A model generated the notes under the pieces. That model did no database searches and was not told the origin of the DNA. It saw only the letters and a list, made by a program, of their open reading frames with translations. A program made the position numbers and the translations under genes. A stretch of 55,223 nucleotides of DNA from Marinobacter segnicrescens (lineage in GTDB: Bacteria; Pseudomonadota; Gammaproteobacteria; Pseudomonadales; Oleiphilaceae), in NCBI RefSeq assembly GCF_900111555.1, contig NZ_FOHZ01000019.1:1-55223 (forward strand), in the 5' to 3' direction. This document shows, piece after piece, positions 8,907 to 17,357 of this stretch (positions are counted from its first letter, which is position 1; the number at the start of each line of letters is the position of its first letter).

Positions 8907-8960
8907 ATGAAGATACTCTATGGTCAAAGACAATGGCGTGCCACTGGGAGATGCCTATGA
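8907..8960 (+). CDS. Candidate 17-codon leader ORF upstream of YCII gene
   Basis: ATG at 8907 stands 7 nt behind a strong AAGGAGGA site (about 8893-8900), better than the site of the next gene. It encodes MKILYGQRQWRATGRCL and stops with TGA at 8958-8960, overlapping the YCII start as ATGA. This suggests translational coupling of the YCII gene to a leader peptide. Alternatively it is the relic of an older start of the YCII gene after a frameshift. Confidence 0.35.
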   Translation: MKILYGQRQWRATGRCL

Positions 8961-9328
8961 AATACGTGGCCCTGGTGTACTACCAGGAAAGCACTATCAA
9001 CGATATGACCGAGCAGGCCTGGCATGACCTGAACCAGGAGTGCCTGGGCTGTGTGGAGAAATTGACGGAGGGCGGCCACTACCTGGCCGGGCAGGCACTG
9101 CAGCCGGTGGAGTCCGCGACAACGTTGCGGGTCCGTGATGGTGAGGTCCAGCTCTCCGATGGCCCCTTCGCCGAGACCAGGGAGCAACTGGCGGGTTTCT
9201 ACCTGCTGGACGCCAGGGACCTTAACGAGGCCTTGCAACTGGCCAGCCATATCCCGCCGGCACGCCTGGGCAGTATCGAGGTCAGGCCCGTGCGGGAGCT
9301 GCCACCGAAGGATGAGGAGAACAGGTAA
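8957..9328 (+). CDS. YCII-related (DGPF) protein
   Basis: The product is 123 residues, a single YCII-like ferredoxin-fold domain. It begins MKYVALVYYQ and carries the family signature DGPFAETREQLAGFYLL near residue 70. DGPF proteins are the usual partners of ECF42 sigma factors; their biochemical role is unknown. The start at 8957 overlaps the stop of the small leader ORF; an ATG six bases upstream sits directly on the GGGAG site and is too close. The stop overlaps the next start (TAATG), so the two genes are coupled. Confidence 0.85.
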   Translation: MKYVALVYYQESTINDMTEQAWHDLNQECLGCVEKLTEGGHYLAGQALQPVESATTLRVRDGEVQLSDGPFAETREQLAGFYLLDARDLNEALQLASHIPPARLGSIEVRPVRELPPKDEENR

Positions 9329-9816
9329 TGAGCTATATCGATGGTTTTGTTGCGGCTGTACCCACAGCCAATCGTGAAAAATACGTTCGCCACGCCAGCG
9401 ATGCAGGGGTGGTCTTCCGGGAGTATGGCGCCACCGAGTTTGTGGAGTGCTGGGGAGATGACGTACCCGACGGTGAAGTGACGTCCTTTCCCATGGCTGT
9501 GAAATGCAAGCCGGAGGAGACCGTGGTGTTCTCGTGGATCGTCTGGCCCGACAAGGCCACCCGGGACCGGGGCATGCAACAGGTGATGGAAGATCCGCGT
9601 CTTCAACCGGACACCAACCCGATGCCGTTTGATGGTAAGCGACTGATTTACGGCGGGTTTGAAGTGGTGGTTCAGCAAAAGGCATCGCCCCGTTGTGTCC
9701 CATTGGTAATTCTACGACCCTTTAAATCCTGCCTTCCCGGTGCAATATTAAAAGTTATATCTTGCCCGGGCAGGTGGGAGGTGCTGGGGAACATGTCCTG
9801 TTCCAGAGCCCTATGA
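9328..9816 (+). CDS. DUF1428 protein with unusual C-terminal extension
   Basis: Residues 1-117 match the DUF1428 family in layout (MSYIDGFVAAVPTANREKY, central FPMAVKCKPEETVVFSWIVWP, end RLIYGGFEVVVQQ). DUF1428 is another YCII/dimeric alpha-beta barrel-like family that often accompanies ECF42 sigma genes. Family members usually stop near here, but this frame continues for 45 residues of Cys-rich, unfamiliar sequence encoded by locally more AT-rich DNA (about 9700-9770). That suggests read-through into former intergenic DNA after loss of the native stop near 9680. The core should still fold. Confidence 0.78.
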   Translation: MSYIDGFVAAVPTANREKYVRHASDAGVVFREYGATEFVECWGDDVPDGEVTSFPMAVKCKPEETVVFSWIVWPDKATRDRGMQQVMEDPRLQPDTNPMPFDGKRLIYGGFEVVVQQKASPRCVPLVILRPFKSCLPGAILKVISCPGRWEVLGNMSCSRAL

Positions 9817-9895
9817 CACAGACCCTGCGCGGCGTATGCACCTGGAAGTGAACAGCAACCAGGGCACCTATTGCATCGAAAAACAGGGAGGCGCC

Positions 9896-10219
9896 ATGAA
9901 TAAATCACTATCTGCTGCCATCACGGCCATGCTGCTGATCACCTCTTCAGCCTGGGCCGCCTCTCCAGAGAGCCAGGCGATTCGTCCGACCGGCGACAAT
10001 ATGCCAGACGCGTCGCCCACGGAGCAGGCGGACGAGGCAGGGAACCGCAATGCTGAGGGCCGTCGCGGAGGCCAGCAGGGCGACCGGATGCGGGAAGAGC
10101 ATCGCCGGGACGGCGAGCAGATGCGCCAGGAGTACCGCGAGGAGCGCAAGGAAATGCAAAACGAGCATCAAGGGGAGCAGAATGGCGCTCAACGGCGCCA
10201 GGATGACGAGAACCAGTAG
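9896..10219 (+). CDS. Small exported charged protein (Glu/Arg/Gln-rich)
   Basis: The product is 107 residues. A signal peptide covers about 1-21 (ends SAWAA), followed by a low-complexity hydrophilic tail dominated by Arg, Glu, Gln and Asn with repeated RxEE, REEHRR, REERK blocks, probably a single charged helix or disordered. I do not recognise a family. The start at 9896 follows GGGAGG; the upstream in-frame ATG at 9836 has no ribosome site. It stands alone, convergent with the cyclase gene, and a strong hairpin separates them. Confidence 0.65.
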   Translation: MNKSLSAAITAMLLITSSAWAASPESQAIRPTGDNMPDASPTEQADEAGNRNAEGRRGGQQGDRMREEHRRDGEQMRQEYREERKEMQNEHQGEQNGAQRRQDDENQ

Positions 10220-10256
10220 CGCCGTGGAAACAGCGCCCCGGAATGAATCGGGGTTT

Positions 10257-10282
10257 CCGGCCCCGGTAGACTCCGGGGCCGG
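10257..10282. terminator. Bidirectional hairpin between convergent genes
   Basis: CCGGCCCCGG (10257-10266) and CCGGGGCCGG (10273-10282) are a perfect 10-bp stem with a 6-nt loop, between the stops of the charged-protein gene and the cyclase gene. There is no strong T-run on either side, but placement suggests shared termination. Confidence 0.6.
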
Positions 10283-10293
10283 GCCTTCATTTC

Positions 10294-11331
10294 CTACTTG
10301 ATAGCCACCGGGTTAACCGGGGAGCCAGTACCCTGTTCCACTTTCAGGGGCGCCGCCACCAGCATGAAGCTGTACTGACCGTCCTCGGCACTGTCCGCCG
10401 CCAGGTCATCCAGCCACCAGATTTCTGACAGCACCACACCCATATCCCGCATCAATGCGCCGTGCAGCGGGATAATGTAGGTCTGCCCGTCGATTTCCTG
10501 GACCACTTTCTCAACCGCGATATTGTCGGTAGCAATCATCGGGGTTTCCATCTCGTCCAGCCAGCTCAGCAGTTCATTGCTGTGGCACAGGCCGGGCTCG
10601 TTCATGGCGTTCCATTCCTCGTCCGGCTCCTCTTCCCAGAAGCGGGCGATGGAACCAGTGCGGATCACCAGGATGTCCCGCTTGTTGATGGTGGTGCCTT
10701 GGGCTTCTGCCGTGGCCTCCAGGTCTTCAAGGTTGATGCAGGTGTCTGTGGGCAGGCGATGGAGGTCATCGCTGCCCATATGGCGGCCGACATCCAGCAG
10801 GACCGCTCGACCGACGATGCCTTTTTCGCCGATCTCACCGACATCCGCGTGGGTGTGACCGTGAACGGAGGTTTCCTCACCCTTGCCGCCGTAGATCTGG
10901 TTGCCATACCAGGCATGGGCCAGGCCATCCACGTGGGTGGTGCCCTGCAGGTACATGAAGGCGACGTCGTCCGAGTACTTCATACCGCCCGGGGCCGGTT
11001 CAGCCTTGCCTGCCATGTAGACGCCGGCGTCCGTGGCCATGAAATGCTGGGTGGGCACGCGGCCGGGAAACACCGGGCCGGAGCCTGAGGTCATGGGGAT
11101 CTGCAGGGTAAAGGTTTTACCGCTCTTGATGGTTCCGGCGCCGTTTTTTACCTGTTCCTCACCCAGGTAGTTGAGGGCGCCTACCTGGTCGTCCTCTCCC
11201 CATTTGCCCCAGTTGTTGGGTGCGTCGTTTTGCAGGGTATCCATGGGCGTCTGCTGTGCAATTGCCACAGTGGACAGTCCGGCAATCAGGGTTCCTGTGC
11301 ACAGGGCCAGGAGGGATGGTTTGAAGGGCAT
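10294..11331 (-). CDS. Exported cyclase-family (kynurenine formamidase-like) hydrolase
   Basis: The product is 345 residues with a signal peptide (cleavage near residue 25, TVAIA then QQ). The body matches the cyclase family: THVDGLAHAWY near residue 130 corresponds to the metal-binding HxGTHxDxPxH motif in relaxed form, followed by DVGRHMG and IRTGSIARFWE. Family members are Mn/Zn hydrolases such as kynurenine formamidase and isatin hydrolase; the substrate here is unknown. It is the last gene of the minus-strand transport/dehydrogenase block, so it may process the imported compound in the periplasm. AAGGAGAA precedes the start. Confidence 0.8.
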   Translation of the reverse strand: MPFKPSLLALCTGTLIAGLSTVAIAQQTPMDTLQNDAPNNWGKWGEDDQVGALNYLGEEQVKNGAGTIKSGKTFTLQIPMTSGSGPVFPGRVPTQHFMATDAGVYMAGKAEPAPGGMKYSDDVAFMYLQGTTHVDGLAHAWYGNQIYGGKGEETSVHGHTHADVGEIGEKGIVGRAVLLDVGRHMGSDDLHRLPTDTCINLEDLEATAEAQGTTINKRDILVIRTGSIARFWEEEPDEEWNAMNEPGLCHSNELLSWLDEMETPMIATDNIAVEKVVQEIDGQTYIIPLHGALMRDMGVVLSEIWWLDDLAADSAEDGQYSFMLVAAPLKVEQGTGSPVNPVAIK

Positions 11332-11370
11332 GGTTGTTCTCCTTGTTGCGTTGCTTGTTGTTGTGATTAA

Positions 11371-11396
11371 CCACCGGCGGTAACAACCGCCGGTGG
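11371..11396. terminator. Intercistronic hairpin between ADH and cyclase genes
   Basis: CCACCGGCGGT (11371-11381) pairs with ACCGCCGGTGG (11386-11396) around a 4-nt loop. No T-run follows, so it may attenuate transcription or protect mRNA ends rather than fully terminate. Confidence 0.5.
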
Positions 11397-11448
11397 GTGG
11401 TGCAAGGGAGAAAGTGGTAGCCGTAGTGTAGTTGTTATGTGTGGATTG

Positions 11449-12579
11449 TCAGTCGAACAGAATCACCTGTCGCACGGCCTTACCGGCAGCCAGTTTCTCG
11501 AATCCTTCGTTGATCTGGTCCAGGGTCAGGGTGTCGCTCAGCAGTTTGTCCACCGGCAGCTTGCCCTGGCGGAACAGGCTGACGTAGCGGGCCACATCCC
11601 TTACCGGCACGCAGCTGCCCACGTAACTGCCCTTGAGCGTGCGTTCTTCTGCCACCAGGCTGACCTGTTGCAAAGCGACCTTCTTTTCTGGGTGGGCCAG
11701 GCCGCCGGTCACCGTGGTGCCGCCGCGGCGGGTGATTTGGTAGGCAAACTCCAGGGCTTTCTCGGAGCCGGCCATTTCGATGGCGCAGTTGACGCCGCCG
11801 TTGGTGAGCTGTTTGATCGCGTCCACCACGCCTTCTTCACCGGAGTTGAAGGTGTGGGTCGCACCCAGTTCCTTCGCCAGGGCCAGCTTGCTGTCATCCA
11901 GGTCGATGGCGATCACTTCACTGGCACCGGCCACCAGGGCTCCCAGCACGCTGTTGAGGCCTACGCCACCGAGGCCGACGACGGCCACGGTCTGGCCTGC
12001 CTTGATATCAGCGGAGTTGATGGACGCACCGACCCCGGTCAGCACGGCGCAACCGAACAACGCTGCATGGTGCAGGGGCAGCTCCGGGTCGACTTTCACC
12101 AGGGAATCCCGGGACACCACCGCATGGTCCGCAAACGCGGAAACCCCCAGGTGATGGTTGATGGCAGTGCCATCAGCCCGATGCAGTCGGTGCTCGCCGC
12201 TCACCAGGGTGCCGGCGTTATTGGTCTTCGCGGCCGGCTCGCACAGGGCCGGGCGACCCTCTGCGCAGGGCTCACAATGACCACAGCTGGGCACGAATAC
12301 TGCGACCACATGGTCACCGGGTTTGAGGTCCCGGACGCCGTTACCCACTTCCTTGACGATACCGGCGGCTTCGTGGCCCAGGGCCATGGGTACCGGGCGC
12401 GGGCGGTTGCCGTCGATAACGGACAGGTCCGAATGGCACAGGCCAGCGGCCTTGATCTGTATCAGCACCTCGTTATCGCCGGGTGGGTCCAGCTCCAGCT
12501 CCTCGATAACCAACGGCTTTGTTTCAGTGTAAGGGCGTTCGGCGCCAATGGCTTGTAGTACCGCAGCACGAATTTTCAT
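11449..12579 (-). CDS. Zinc-dependent, NAD-type alcohol dehydrogenase (MDR family)
   Basis: The product is 376 residues, a complete medium-chain dehydrogenase. Catalytic zinc ligands are C48 (GLCHSD), H69 (GHEAAG) and C177. Structural zinc Cys are C99, C102, C105 and C113. The Rossmann motif VGLGGVG lies at 201-207, followed by an Asp (AIDLDD) that favours NAD over NADP. It resembles class III-like alcohol dehydrogenases, but glutathione-linked formaldehyde activity is not implied. It follows livF by 24 bp, suggesting it oxidises an alcohol brought in by the neighbouring transporter, or a derivative of it. Confidence 0.88.
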   Translation of the reverse strand: MKIRAAVLQAIGAERPYTETKPLVIEELELDPPGDNEVLIQIKAAGLCHSDLSVIDGNRPRPVPMALGHEAAGIVKEVGNGVRDLKPGDHVVAVFVPSCGHCEPCAEGRPALCEPAAKTNNAGTLVSGEHRLHRADGTAINHHLGVSAFADHAVVSRDSLVKVDPELPLHHAALFGCAVLTGVGASINSADIKAGQTVAVVGLGGVGLNSVLGALVAGASEVIAIDLDDSKLALAKELGATHTFNSGEEGVVDAIKQLTNGGVNCAIEMAGSEKALEFAYQITRRGGTTVTGGLAHPEKKVALQQVSLVAEERTLKGSYVGSCVPVRDVARYVSLFRQGKLPVDKLLSDTLTLDQINEGFEKLAAGKAVRQVILFD

Positions 12580-12603
12580 GGTTGTTCTCCTTATTCGGAT
12601 CCA

Positions 12604-13290
12604 TCAGTAATCGGTCAGTCCCGATGATTCTGACGTATCCCTGCGACCTTGTGAAACCGCGCCCCGCTCGATCCGCCAGGTGGCGTCCACCAGGTCGGCG
12701 GAATGGCTGTCATCGGACTCGGCAATAAGCACGGTCAGACCCTCGCCCCGAAGGTCGGCAATCACCGCAGACAGGCGCTTGGCCAACACCGGTGCCACCC
12801 CTTCGAAGGGCTCGTCCAGCAGGATCATTTCCCGGCCCGGAATCAGGGCGCGGCCCAGAGCAACGAGCTTCTGCTGGCCCCCTGAAAGCTGCAGGGCCTT
12901 GCGCTCGCCAAAGTCGGCGATTTCCGGCATCAGCGAGTAGACCCATTTCAGGCGCTCTTCACCATCCCGGATCTTGTTGGCCCAGGCCGGCATCAGCATG
13001 TTCTCGGTGACCGTCAGCTCCGGGATCAGGCGCCGGTCTTCAGGCATGTAACTGATGCGCATGTTGGCCCGGCGGTGGGAGGGCAGCCGGGTGATGTCCT
13101 CACCCTTGAAAGTGATCGAACCCTTGTCGGGCGGCAACAGACCCATAATGGCCCGGATCAGGGTGGTCTTGCCGGCACCGTTGTGGCCGATCAGTCCCGC
13201 CATCTTGCCAGTGGGAATGGTCAGGTTGATGTCCCGGAGTATCTTGATGCCCTCAATGGAGACGTCGAGATTGGATATTTCAAGGCTCAT
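12604..13290 (-). CDS. ABC transporter ATP-binding protein, LivF type
   Basis: The product is 228 residues. Walker A is GHNGAGKTT, the signature is LSGGQQKLVALGRAL, and Walker B is MILLDEPFEG. Its short length and the VTENMLMPA region place it in the LivF half of branched-chain amino acid-type (HAAT) importers. It begins one base after the stop of the LivG-like gene. The longer frame reaching 13386 would overlap that gene by almost 100 bp and is rejected. Substrate unknown: HAAT systems also carry amides, urea and aromatic acids. Confidence 0.88.
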   Translation of the reverse strand: MSLEISNLDVSIEGIKILRDINLTIPTGKMAGLIGHNGAGKTTLIRAIMGLLPPDKGSITFKGEDITRLPSHRRANMRISYMPEDRRLIPELTVTENMLMPAWANKIRDGEERLKWVYSLMPEIADFGERKALQLSGGQQKLVALGRALIPGREMILLDEPFEGVAPVLAKRLSAVIADLRGEGLTVLIAESDDSHSADLVDATWRIERGAVSQGRRDTSESSGLTDY

Positions 13291-13291
13291 A

Positions 13292-14068
13292 TCAGGCGTC
13301 TCCCCCGGATGCGGTTGGTTTGTGTTGCTTGCCGGTGACCAGTTCCTGCACCTTTTCATCGGCGAGGACCTCGTCAACCGGACCATCCTTGATCACCACG
13401 CCACTGGCAAAGGCCAGCACCCTGGTGACATAGCGCTGCACAATTTCCATATCGTGTTCCACGAACAGCACGGTCAGGCCGCGGGCACGGACCGCTTCCA
13501 TGACCGTGTCCATCAGGGTGTATTTTTCCTCCATGCTGACGCCACTGGTGGGCTCGTCCAGCAGCAGCATTCGGGGCTTGCCCAGCATGGCGATGGCAAT
13601 GTCGAGGAGCTTGCGGGCACCCTGGGGCATGGCGGTTACCATTTCGTCCCGGTACTCGGTGATGTGCATCTGTTCGAGGATTTCCTCGGCTGCCTTCAGC
13701 CGTTCCGGGGTATGCACCGGGCACAGCATCTGGAACTGCTTGTGCTCCGCTGCGGCCAGGGCGATGGACAGGTTGTCGATGACCGGCAGTTCCAGGAACA
13801 GCTGTGGTATCTGGAACGAGCGGGTCAGACCCTTGCGCATCAGCTTGCGGGGGCCAAGGCCCTTGATGGGCTTGCCGTCGAAGGAAATCGATCCTTTCGA
13901 GGGCGGCAGGTACCCGGTCACCATATTGATAAACGTGGTCTTGCCGGCCCCGTTGGAGCCGATGACACCGACGATTTCCCCTTCGGTAATGGTAACGTTT
14001 ATATTCTCTGCGGCGGTCACCGCTCCGAAATAGCGGGACAGCCCCTCGGTTTTCAGAATCTCGGTCAT
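13292..14068 (-). CDS. ABC transporter ATP-binding protein, LivG type
   Basis: The product is 258 residues. Walker A is GSNGAGKTT. The signature region is degenerate (MPQGARKLLDIAIAM instead of LSGGQ), and Walker B MLLLDEPTSGVSMEEK is intact. The LivG-style insertion with LTRSFQIPQLFLELPVIDNL is present. It is the second nucleotide-binding subunit of the importer. Its start overlaps the LivM-like stop as ATGA. Confidence 0.87.
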   Translation of the reverse strand: MTEILKTEGLSRYFGAVTAAENINVTITEGEIVGVIGSNGAGKTTFINMVTGYLPPSKGSISFDGKPIKGLGPRKLMRKGLTRSFQIPQLFLELPVIDNLSIALAAAEHKQFQMLCPVHTPERLKAAEEILEQMHITEYRDEMVTAMPQGARKLLDIAIAMLGKPRMLLLDEPTSGVSMEEKYTLMDTVMEAVRARGLTVLFVEHDMEIVQRYVTRVLAFASGVVIKDGPVDEVLADEKVQELVTGKQHKPTASGGDA

Positions 14069-15009
14069 GAGGCGGCCCCTTTCTTGCGGGTGAACAGGCT
14101 CCAGATGCCCTTGGGCAGGAACAGGATGATCAGCAGCAACACAATGCCGAGGATCATCTGCCAGGCGTTGGGGGCCAGCTCAATGGCGTAGGTTCTTACC
14201 AGGGTGAAGATCAGCGCCGCGATGAATGGCGCCGCCACATGGCCGGTACCGCCGAGGATGGCGATGAACACGAACTCGCCGGAAATCGTCCAGTAGGCCA
14301 TGGTAGGGTCCACGTGGCCGGCGGCCAGGGCGGTCATGGAGCCTCCCACGGAGCCGATGGCCGCAGCAATTACATAATTGATGTACAGGGTCTGCTGACG
14401 GGAGATCCCCATGTATTCGACCCGCACTTCGTTCTCCCGGATTGCCTCGCAGGCCAGGCCGATACTGGACTTGAAGTAACGGTTCAGGAACAGGGCGATC
14501 AACAACGCCAGGGCAATGGCGAGCATCAGAGCCATATTGGCGCTGTCACCGGTTTTCGAGTCGAACCAGAGCAGTGTCCAGTCCACTACGCCGAAACCGT
14601 CAGTGCTGCCCAGGCCATGGCTTTTCACCAGGATGCCGTAAAGGATCATGGAGAAGGCCAGCGACAGCATGGCGAAGAAAATCTCCCGGTAGCGGGTCAC
14701 CAGCAACCCGAGGATCATGGCGATAGCGACCGTGGCCACCACACCGAGGCCTATCAGTACCAGGGCGTCGGTAATGCCCAGGAAGCGTCCGCCCAGGCCT
14801 ACGGCATAACCGCCGAGGCAATAGAACAGGCCCTGGCCGAAGGAGACCAGGCCGGCCCGCATCAGCATGACCACGCCCATGACCACCAGACCGGTGGAGA
14901 TGGCAAGGGTCAGGGTGAAAACCAGCCAGTTGGGGCTGAACTGGGCGGCAATGGCAACGGCGATGGCAACGCCGATCAGTGACAGTTCGGTTCTGTCTGC
15001 TTTCATCAT
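14065..15009 (-). CDS. ABC transporter permease, LivM type
   Basis: The product is 314 residues with about nine or ten membrane helices. The permease signature near residue 185 (ACEAIRENEVRVEYMGI) is the LivM EAA-type loop that contacts the ATPases, preceded by VSFGQGLFYCLGGYAVG near residue 56. It overlaps both neighbours by 4 bp. Confidence 0.86.
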   Translation of the reverse strand: MMKADRTELSLIGVAIAVAIAAQFSPNWLVFTLTLAISTGLVVMGVVMLMRAGLVSFGQGLFYCLGGYAVGLGGRFLGITDALVLIGLGVVATVAIAMILGLLVTRYREIFFAMLSLAFSMILYGILVKSHGLGSTDGFGVVDWTLLWFDSKTGDSANMALMLAIALALLIALFLNRYFKSSIGLACEAIRENEVRVEYMGISRQQTLYINYVIAAAIGSVGGSMTALAAGHVDPTMAYWTISGEFVFIAILGGTGHVAAPFIAALIFTLVRTYAIELAPNAWQMILGIVLLLIILFLPKGIWSLFTRKKGAAS

Positions 15010-15908
15010 ATTTTCCTCGCTACCGCCTGACCAAAGAGCCCGTGGGGCCGGAATACCAGTACCGCGGCCATGACGGCGTAGATGATGAACAGTTCCAGTT
15101 CGGGCATGGTATGGATCGAGGTGGCCCTGGCCAGGCCGACGATGATGGCGCCGATCGCGGCACCGGTAATGCTGCCGAGCCCGCCTGTAACAACTACCGC
15201 GAAGGCCAGCACGATGACTTCAATGCCGATGCCCGGCACCACGGAAATGATCGGTGCGGTGATGCCACCGGCGATGGCACCCAGGGTTGCGCCGATCATG
15301 AAAGTAATGGTGAACATGCGGCCCACATTCACACCCATGGCCTTCGATACTTCCCGGTCATGGATGATGGAGCGCAGGATCTTGCCGATGCGGGTACGTT
15401 CCAGCCAGAACCAGAGGCCGACGCCAATCACGATGGACACCACCAGCACCATCAGGTCATAGCGGGACACGGTCAGTACGTCGATATTGATCCGCCCCAT
15501 GGCGGCGTAGGGCTGGTAGGCAAAGTAGGGTGTGGTACCCCAGACCAGCTTCATGACGTCTTCAAGAATCAGCAGTACGGCAAAGGTGATGATCAGCATC
15601 AGGATTTCATCACGGCCATACATAATGCGCAGCAGGCCCCGCTCGATCGCAAGGCCGGTAACCGCACCGATGGCGACGGCACACACCGCGATAATGGCAA
15701 AGGCCATCCACAGCTGGTCGCCCCCGTCGGCGTAGTACCAGCCAAGGGCCGAGGCGGCGGCGTAGGCACCCAGGGCATAGAGGCTGCCGTGGGCCATGTT
15801 GAGTATGCGCATAACGCCGTAGATGACGGTCAGCCCGGCTGCCACCAGGAACAGCCAGGAGGCGTAGATAAACCCGTCAATCAGTATCGCCCAGACGGTT
15901 AACATCAA
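15006..15908 (-). CDS. ABC transporter permease, LivH type
   Basis: The product is 300 residues with about eight helices. MRILNMAHGSLYALGAYAA near residue 33 and the loop SIIHDREVSKAMGVNV near residue 187 are standard LivH features. It is the first permease gene after the binding-protein gene, from which it is separated by a strong hairpin (15931-15956), an arrangement that usually leaves the binding protein in excess over membrane subunits. Confidence 0.87.
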   Translation of the reverse strand: MMLTVWAILIDGFIYASWLFLVAAGLTVIYGVMRILNMAHGSLYALGAYAAASALGWYYADGGDQLWMAFAIIAVCAVAIGAVTGLAIERGLLRIMYGRDEILMLIITFAVLLILEDVMKLVWGTTPYFAYQPYAAMGRINIDVLTVSRYDLMVLVVSIVIGVGLWFWLERTRIGKILRSIIHDREVSKAMGVNVGRMFTITFMIGATLGAIAGGITAPIISVVPGIGIEVIVLAFAVVVTGGLGSITGAAIGAIIVGLARATSIHTMPELELFIIYAVMAAVLVFRPHGLFGQAVARKI

Positions 15909-15930
15909 GGGTTACTCCTGTGTGTGAATA

Positions 15931-15956
15931 CACCGGTGGCGCGAACGCCACCGGTG
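15931..15956. terminator. Intercistronic hairpin between binding protein and permease genes
   Basis: CACCGGTGGCG (15931-15941) pairs perfectly with CGCCACCGGTG (15946-15956). On the minus-strand transcript the loop is UUCG, a highly stable tetraloop. No T-run follows, so partial termination or protection of the upstream mRNA end is likely. Confidence 0.6.
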
Positions 15957-15974
15957 GTCGGTTGAATAAATGGA

Positions 15975-17294
15975 TCAGTCGCAGCTGGAGCCGGGGAAGC
16001 CCTCTTTGATCCATTCCTGGGCGTTATAGCCGTCCGGCGCTGACACACAGTCGCCCGGGTAGGATTTCACGTTACGCAGTTCAGCCTGGCCGTCCTCGAA
16101 GTGATACTCACCGTAGAGCATGGGCTGAACCGCCTGGTGACCACCAGCCAGGCCCATATTGACGGTGCCGCTGACAGATTCGAACTTCGCACCCTTGAGG
16201 GCAGCCGCCAGTTCTTCAGAGCTGGGCACGCCGTCGGCGTCGGAGTTATCCGCCGCGTATTTCAGCGCCAGGATAGCCTGGGCCGCCTTGGAGGCGGGGT
16301 AGCTGGGCGGGGTGCCATGCTTTTCCTCGTAGGCCTTGCTGAACCACTCGCTCAGGTCGTTCTCGGGCATGAAGCCACCGAAGGGACCACGGCCGCCAAG
16401 AATGGTGCCGTTGGGTGCCTGGCCGTCAAACCGGTGCAGGCCGGATTCACCAGTGGTGAGCAGGGCGGTTGCCTGGGCCAGCAGGCCGCGGGCATTGGCC
16501 TGGGCCACGAAGGACTCCATGTCACCCCCCCACATGGAGGAATGCACGATTTCCGGTCTGCGGGTCTGCAGGGCTGAAATCTCCGTGCCGTAGCTGCCCT
16601 GGAAGATCTGAGGGGTCTGGTTGTTGACGATCTCCGCCTCTGGCATCAGCTGTTCCATGGCCAGGGTGAAATCCTGCCAGGAGTCCTGGCCCCAGGCGTA
16701 GTTCTGCTGGATTCCGGCGATGCGCTTTGCGTCCGGGCGGGTCTCGGCCAGGTAGCGGGCTGCGCCGACGTTATCCGCAACAGCGTCCAGGCCAGTACGG
16801 AATACGTACTTGGGGTCTTCCAGTTCTTCGAACATGCGGGAGGTGCCGCAGTCGAAGGCAATGGTGAATGTCTGCATCTCTTCCGCTACCGGGCCGACAG
16901 CGAGGCAGTCGCCGGAGGAGATATAGCCGATCACGGCGTTAACATTCTGCCGCTGAACCAGGTTGCGGTACTCCTCTACCTGCTTGGTGGGGCCGCCGGC
17001 TTCGTCCACTTCAACCATTTCAAGTTGCAGGCCGTTGACGCCCACCGAGTCGTAGGGGGCAGGCAGGGTGCCTTCGTTGATGGCTTCCACCACCAGCTTG
17101 GCGCCCTGGGAGGCCGGAACGCCGAAGGGGCCGGATGCACCACCGGACAGGAAGGTGACGAAGCCTACCTTGAAACTGTCCTGGGCGTGGGCGGTTGTAG
17201 CCAGCCCCATAACGCCGGCGGATGCCAGCGCCACGGAAGTGGCCGTGCTGAGCAGGGTTTTCTGCCAGATAGTTCGTTGTTGGGTTGTTTTCAT
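15975..17294 (-). CDS. Periplasmic substrate-binding protein of the Liv-type importer
   Basis: The product is 439 residues: a long signal peptide (about 1-37, ends TTAHA), then a type I periplasmic binding fold beginning FKVGFVTFLSGGASGPFG, with VGPVAEEMQTFTIAFDCGTS in the hinge region. It is longer than LivK (about 370), as in binding proteins for amides, urea or aromatic acids. The gene starts the transporter proper; a second binding-protein gene is just upstream. Confidence 0.85.
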   Translation of the reverse strand: MKTTQQRTIWQKTLLSTATSVALASAGVMGLATTAHAQDSFKVGFVTFLSGGASGPFGVPASQGAKLVVEAINEGTLPAPYDSVGVNGLQLEMVEVDEAGGPTKQVEEYRNLVQRQNVNAVIGYISSGDCLAVGPVAEEMQTFTIAFDCGTSRMFEELEDPKYVFRTGLDAVADNVGAARYLAETRPDAKRIAGIQQNYAWGQDSWQDFTLAMEQLMPEAEIVNNQTPQIFQGSYGTEISALQTRRPEIVHSSMWGGDMESFVAQANARGLLAQATALLTTGESGLHRFDGQAPNGTILGGRGPFGGFMPENDLSEWFSKAYEEKHGTPPSYPASKAAQAILALKYAADNSDADGVPSSEELAAALKGAKFESVSGTVNMGLAGGHQAVQPMLYGEYHFEDGQAELRNVKSYPGDCVSAPDGYNAQEWIKEGFPGSSCD

Positions 17295-17357
17295 TGCGTG
17301 CTCCTTGGTTGTTTTTGTGCGCTTACGGATGCTGCATGGGTTTCGGGTTGTCGGCGG

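Noticed and set aside
10294..11331. Kynurenine formamidase (kynB) assignment
   Set aside because: The protein is exported and much longer than KynB, and no other kynurenine-pathway gene is present.
11437..12558. 373-residue plus-strand frame opposite the alcohol dehydrogenase
   Set aside because: It is antisense to a gene with all zinc ligands and a Rossmann motif, and it has no ribosome site or family feature.
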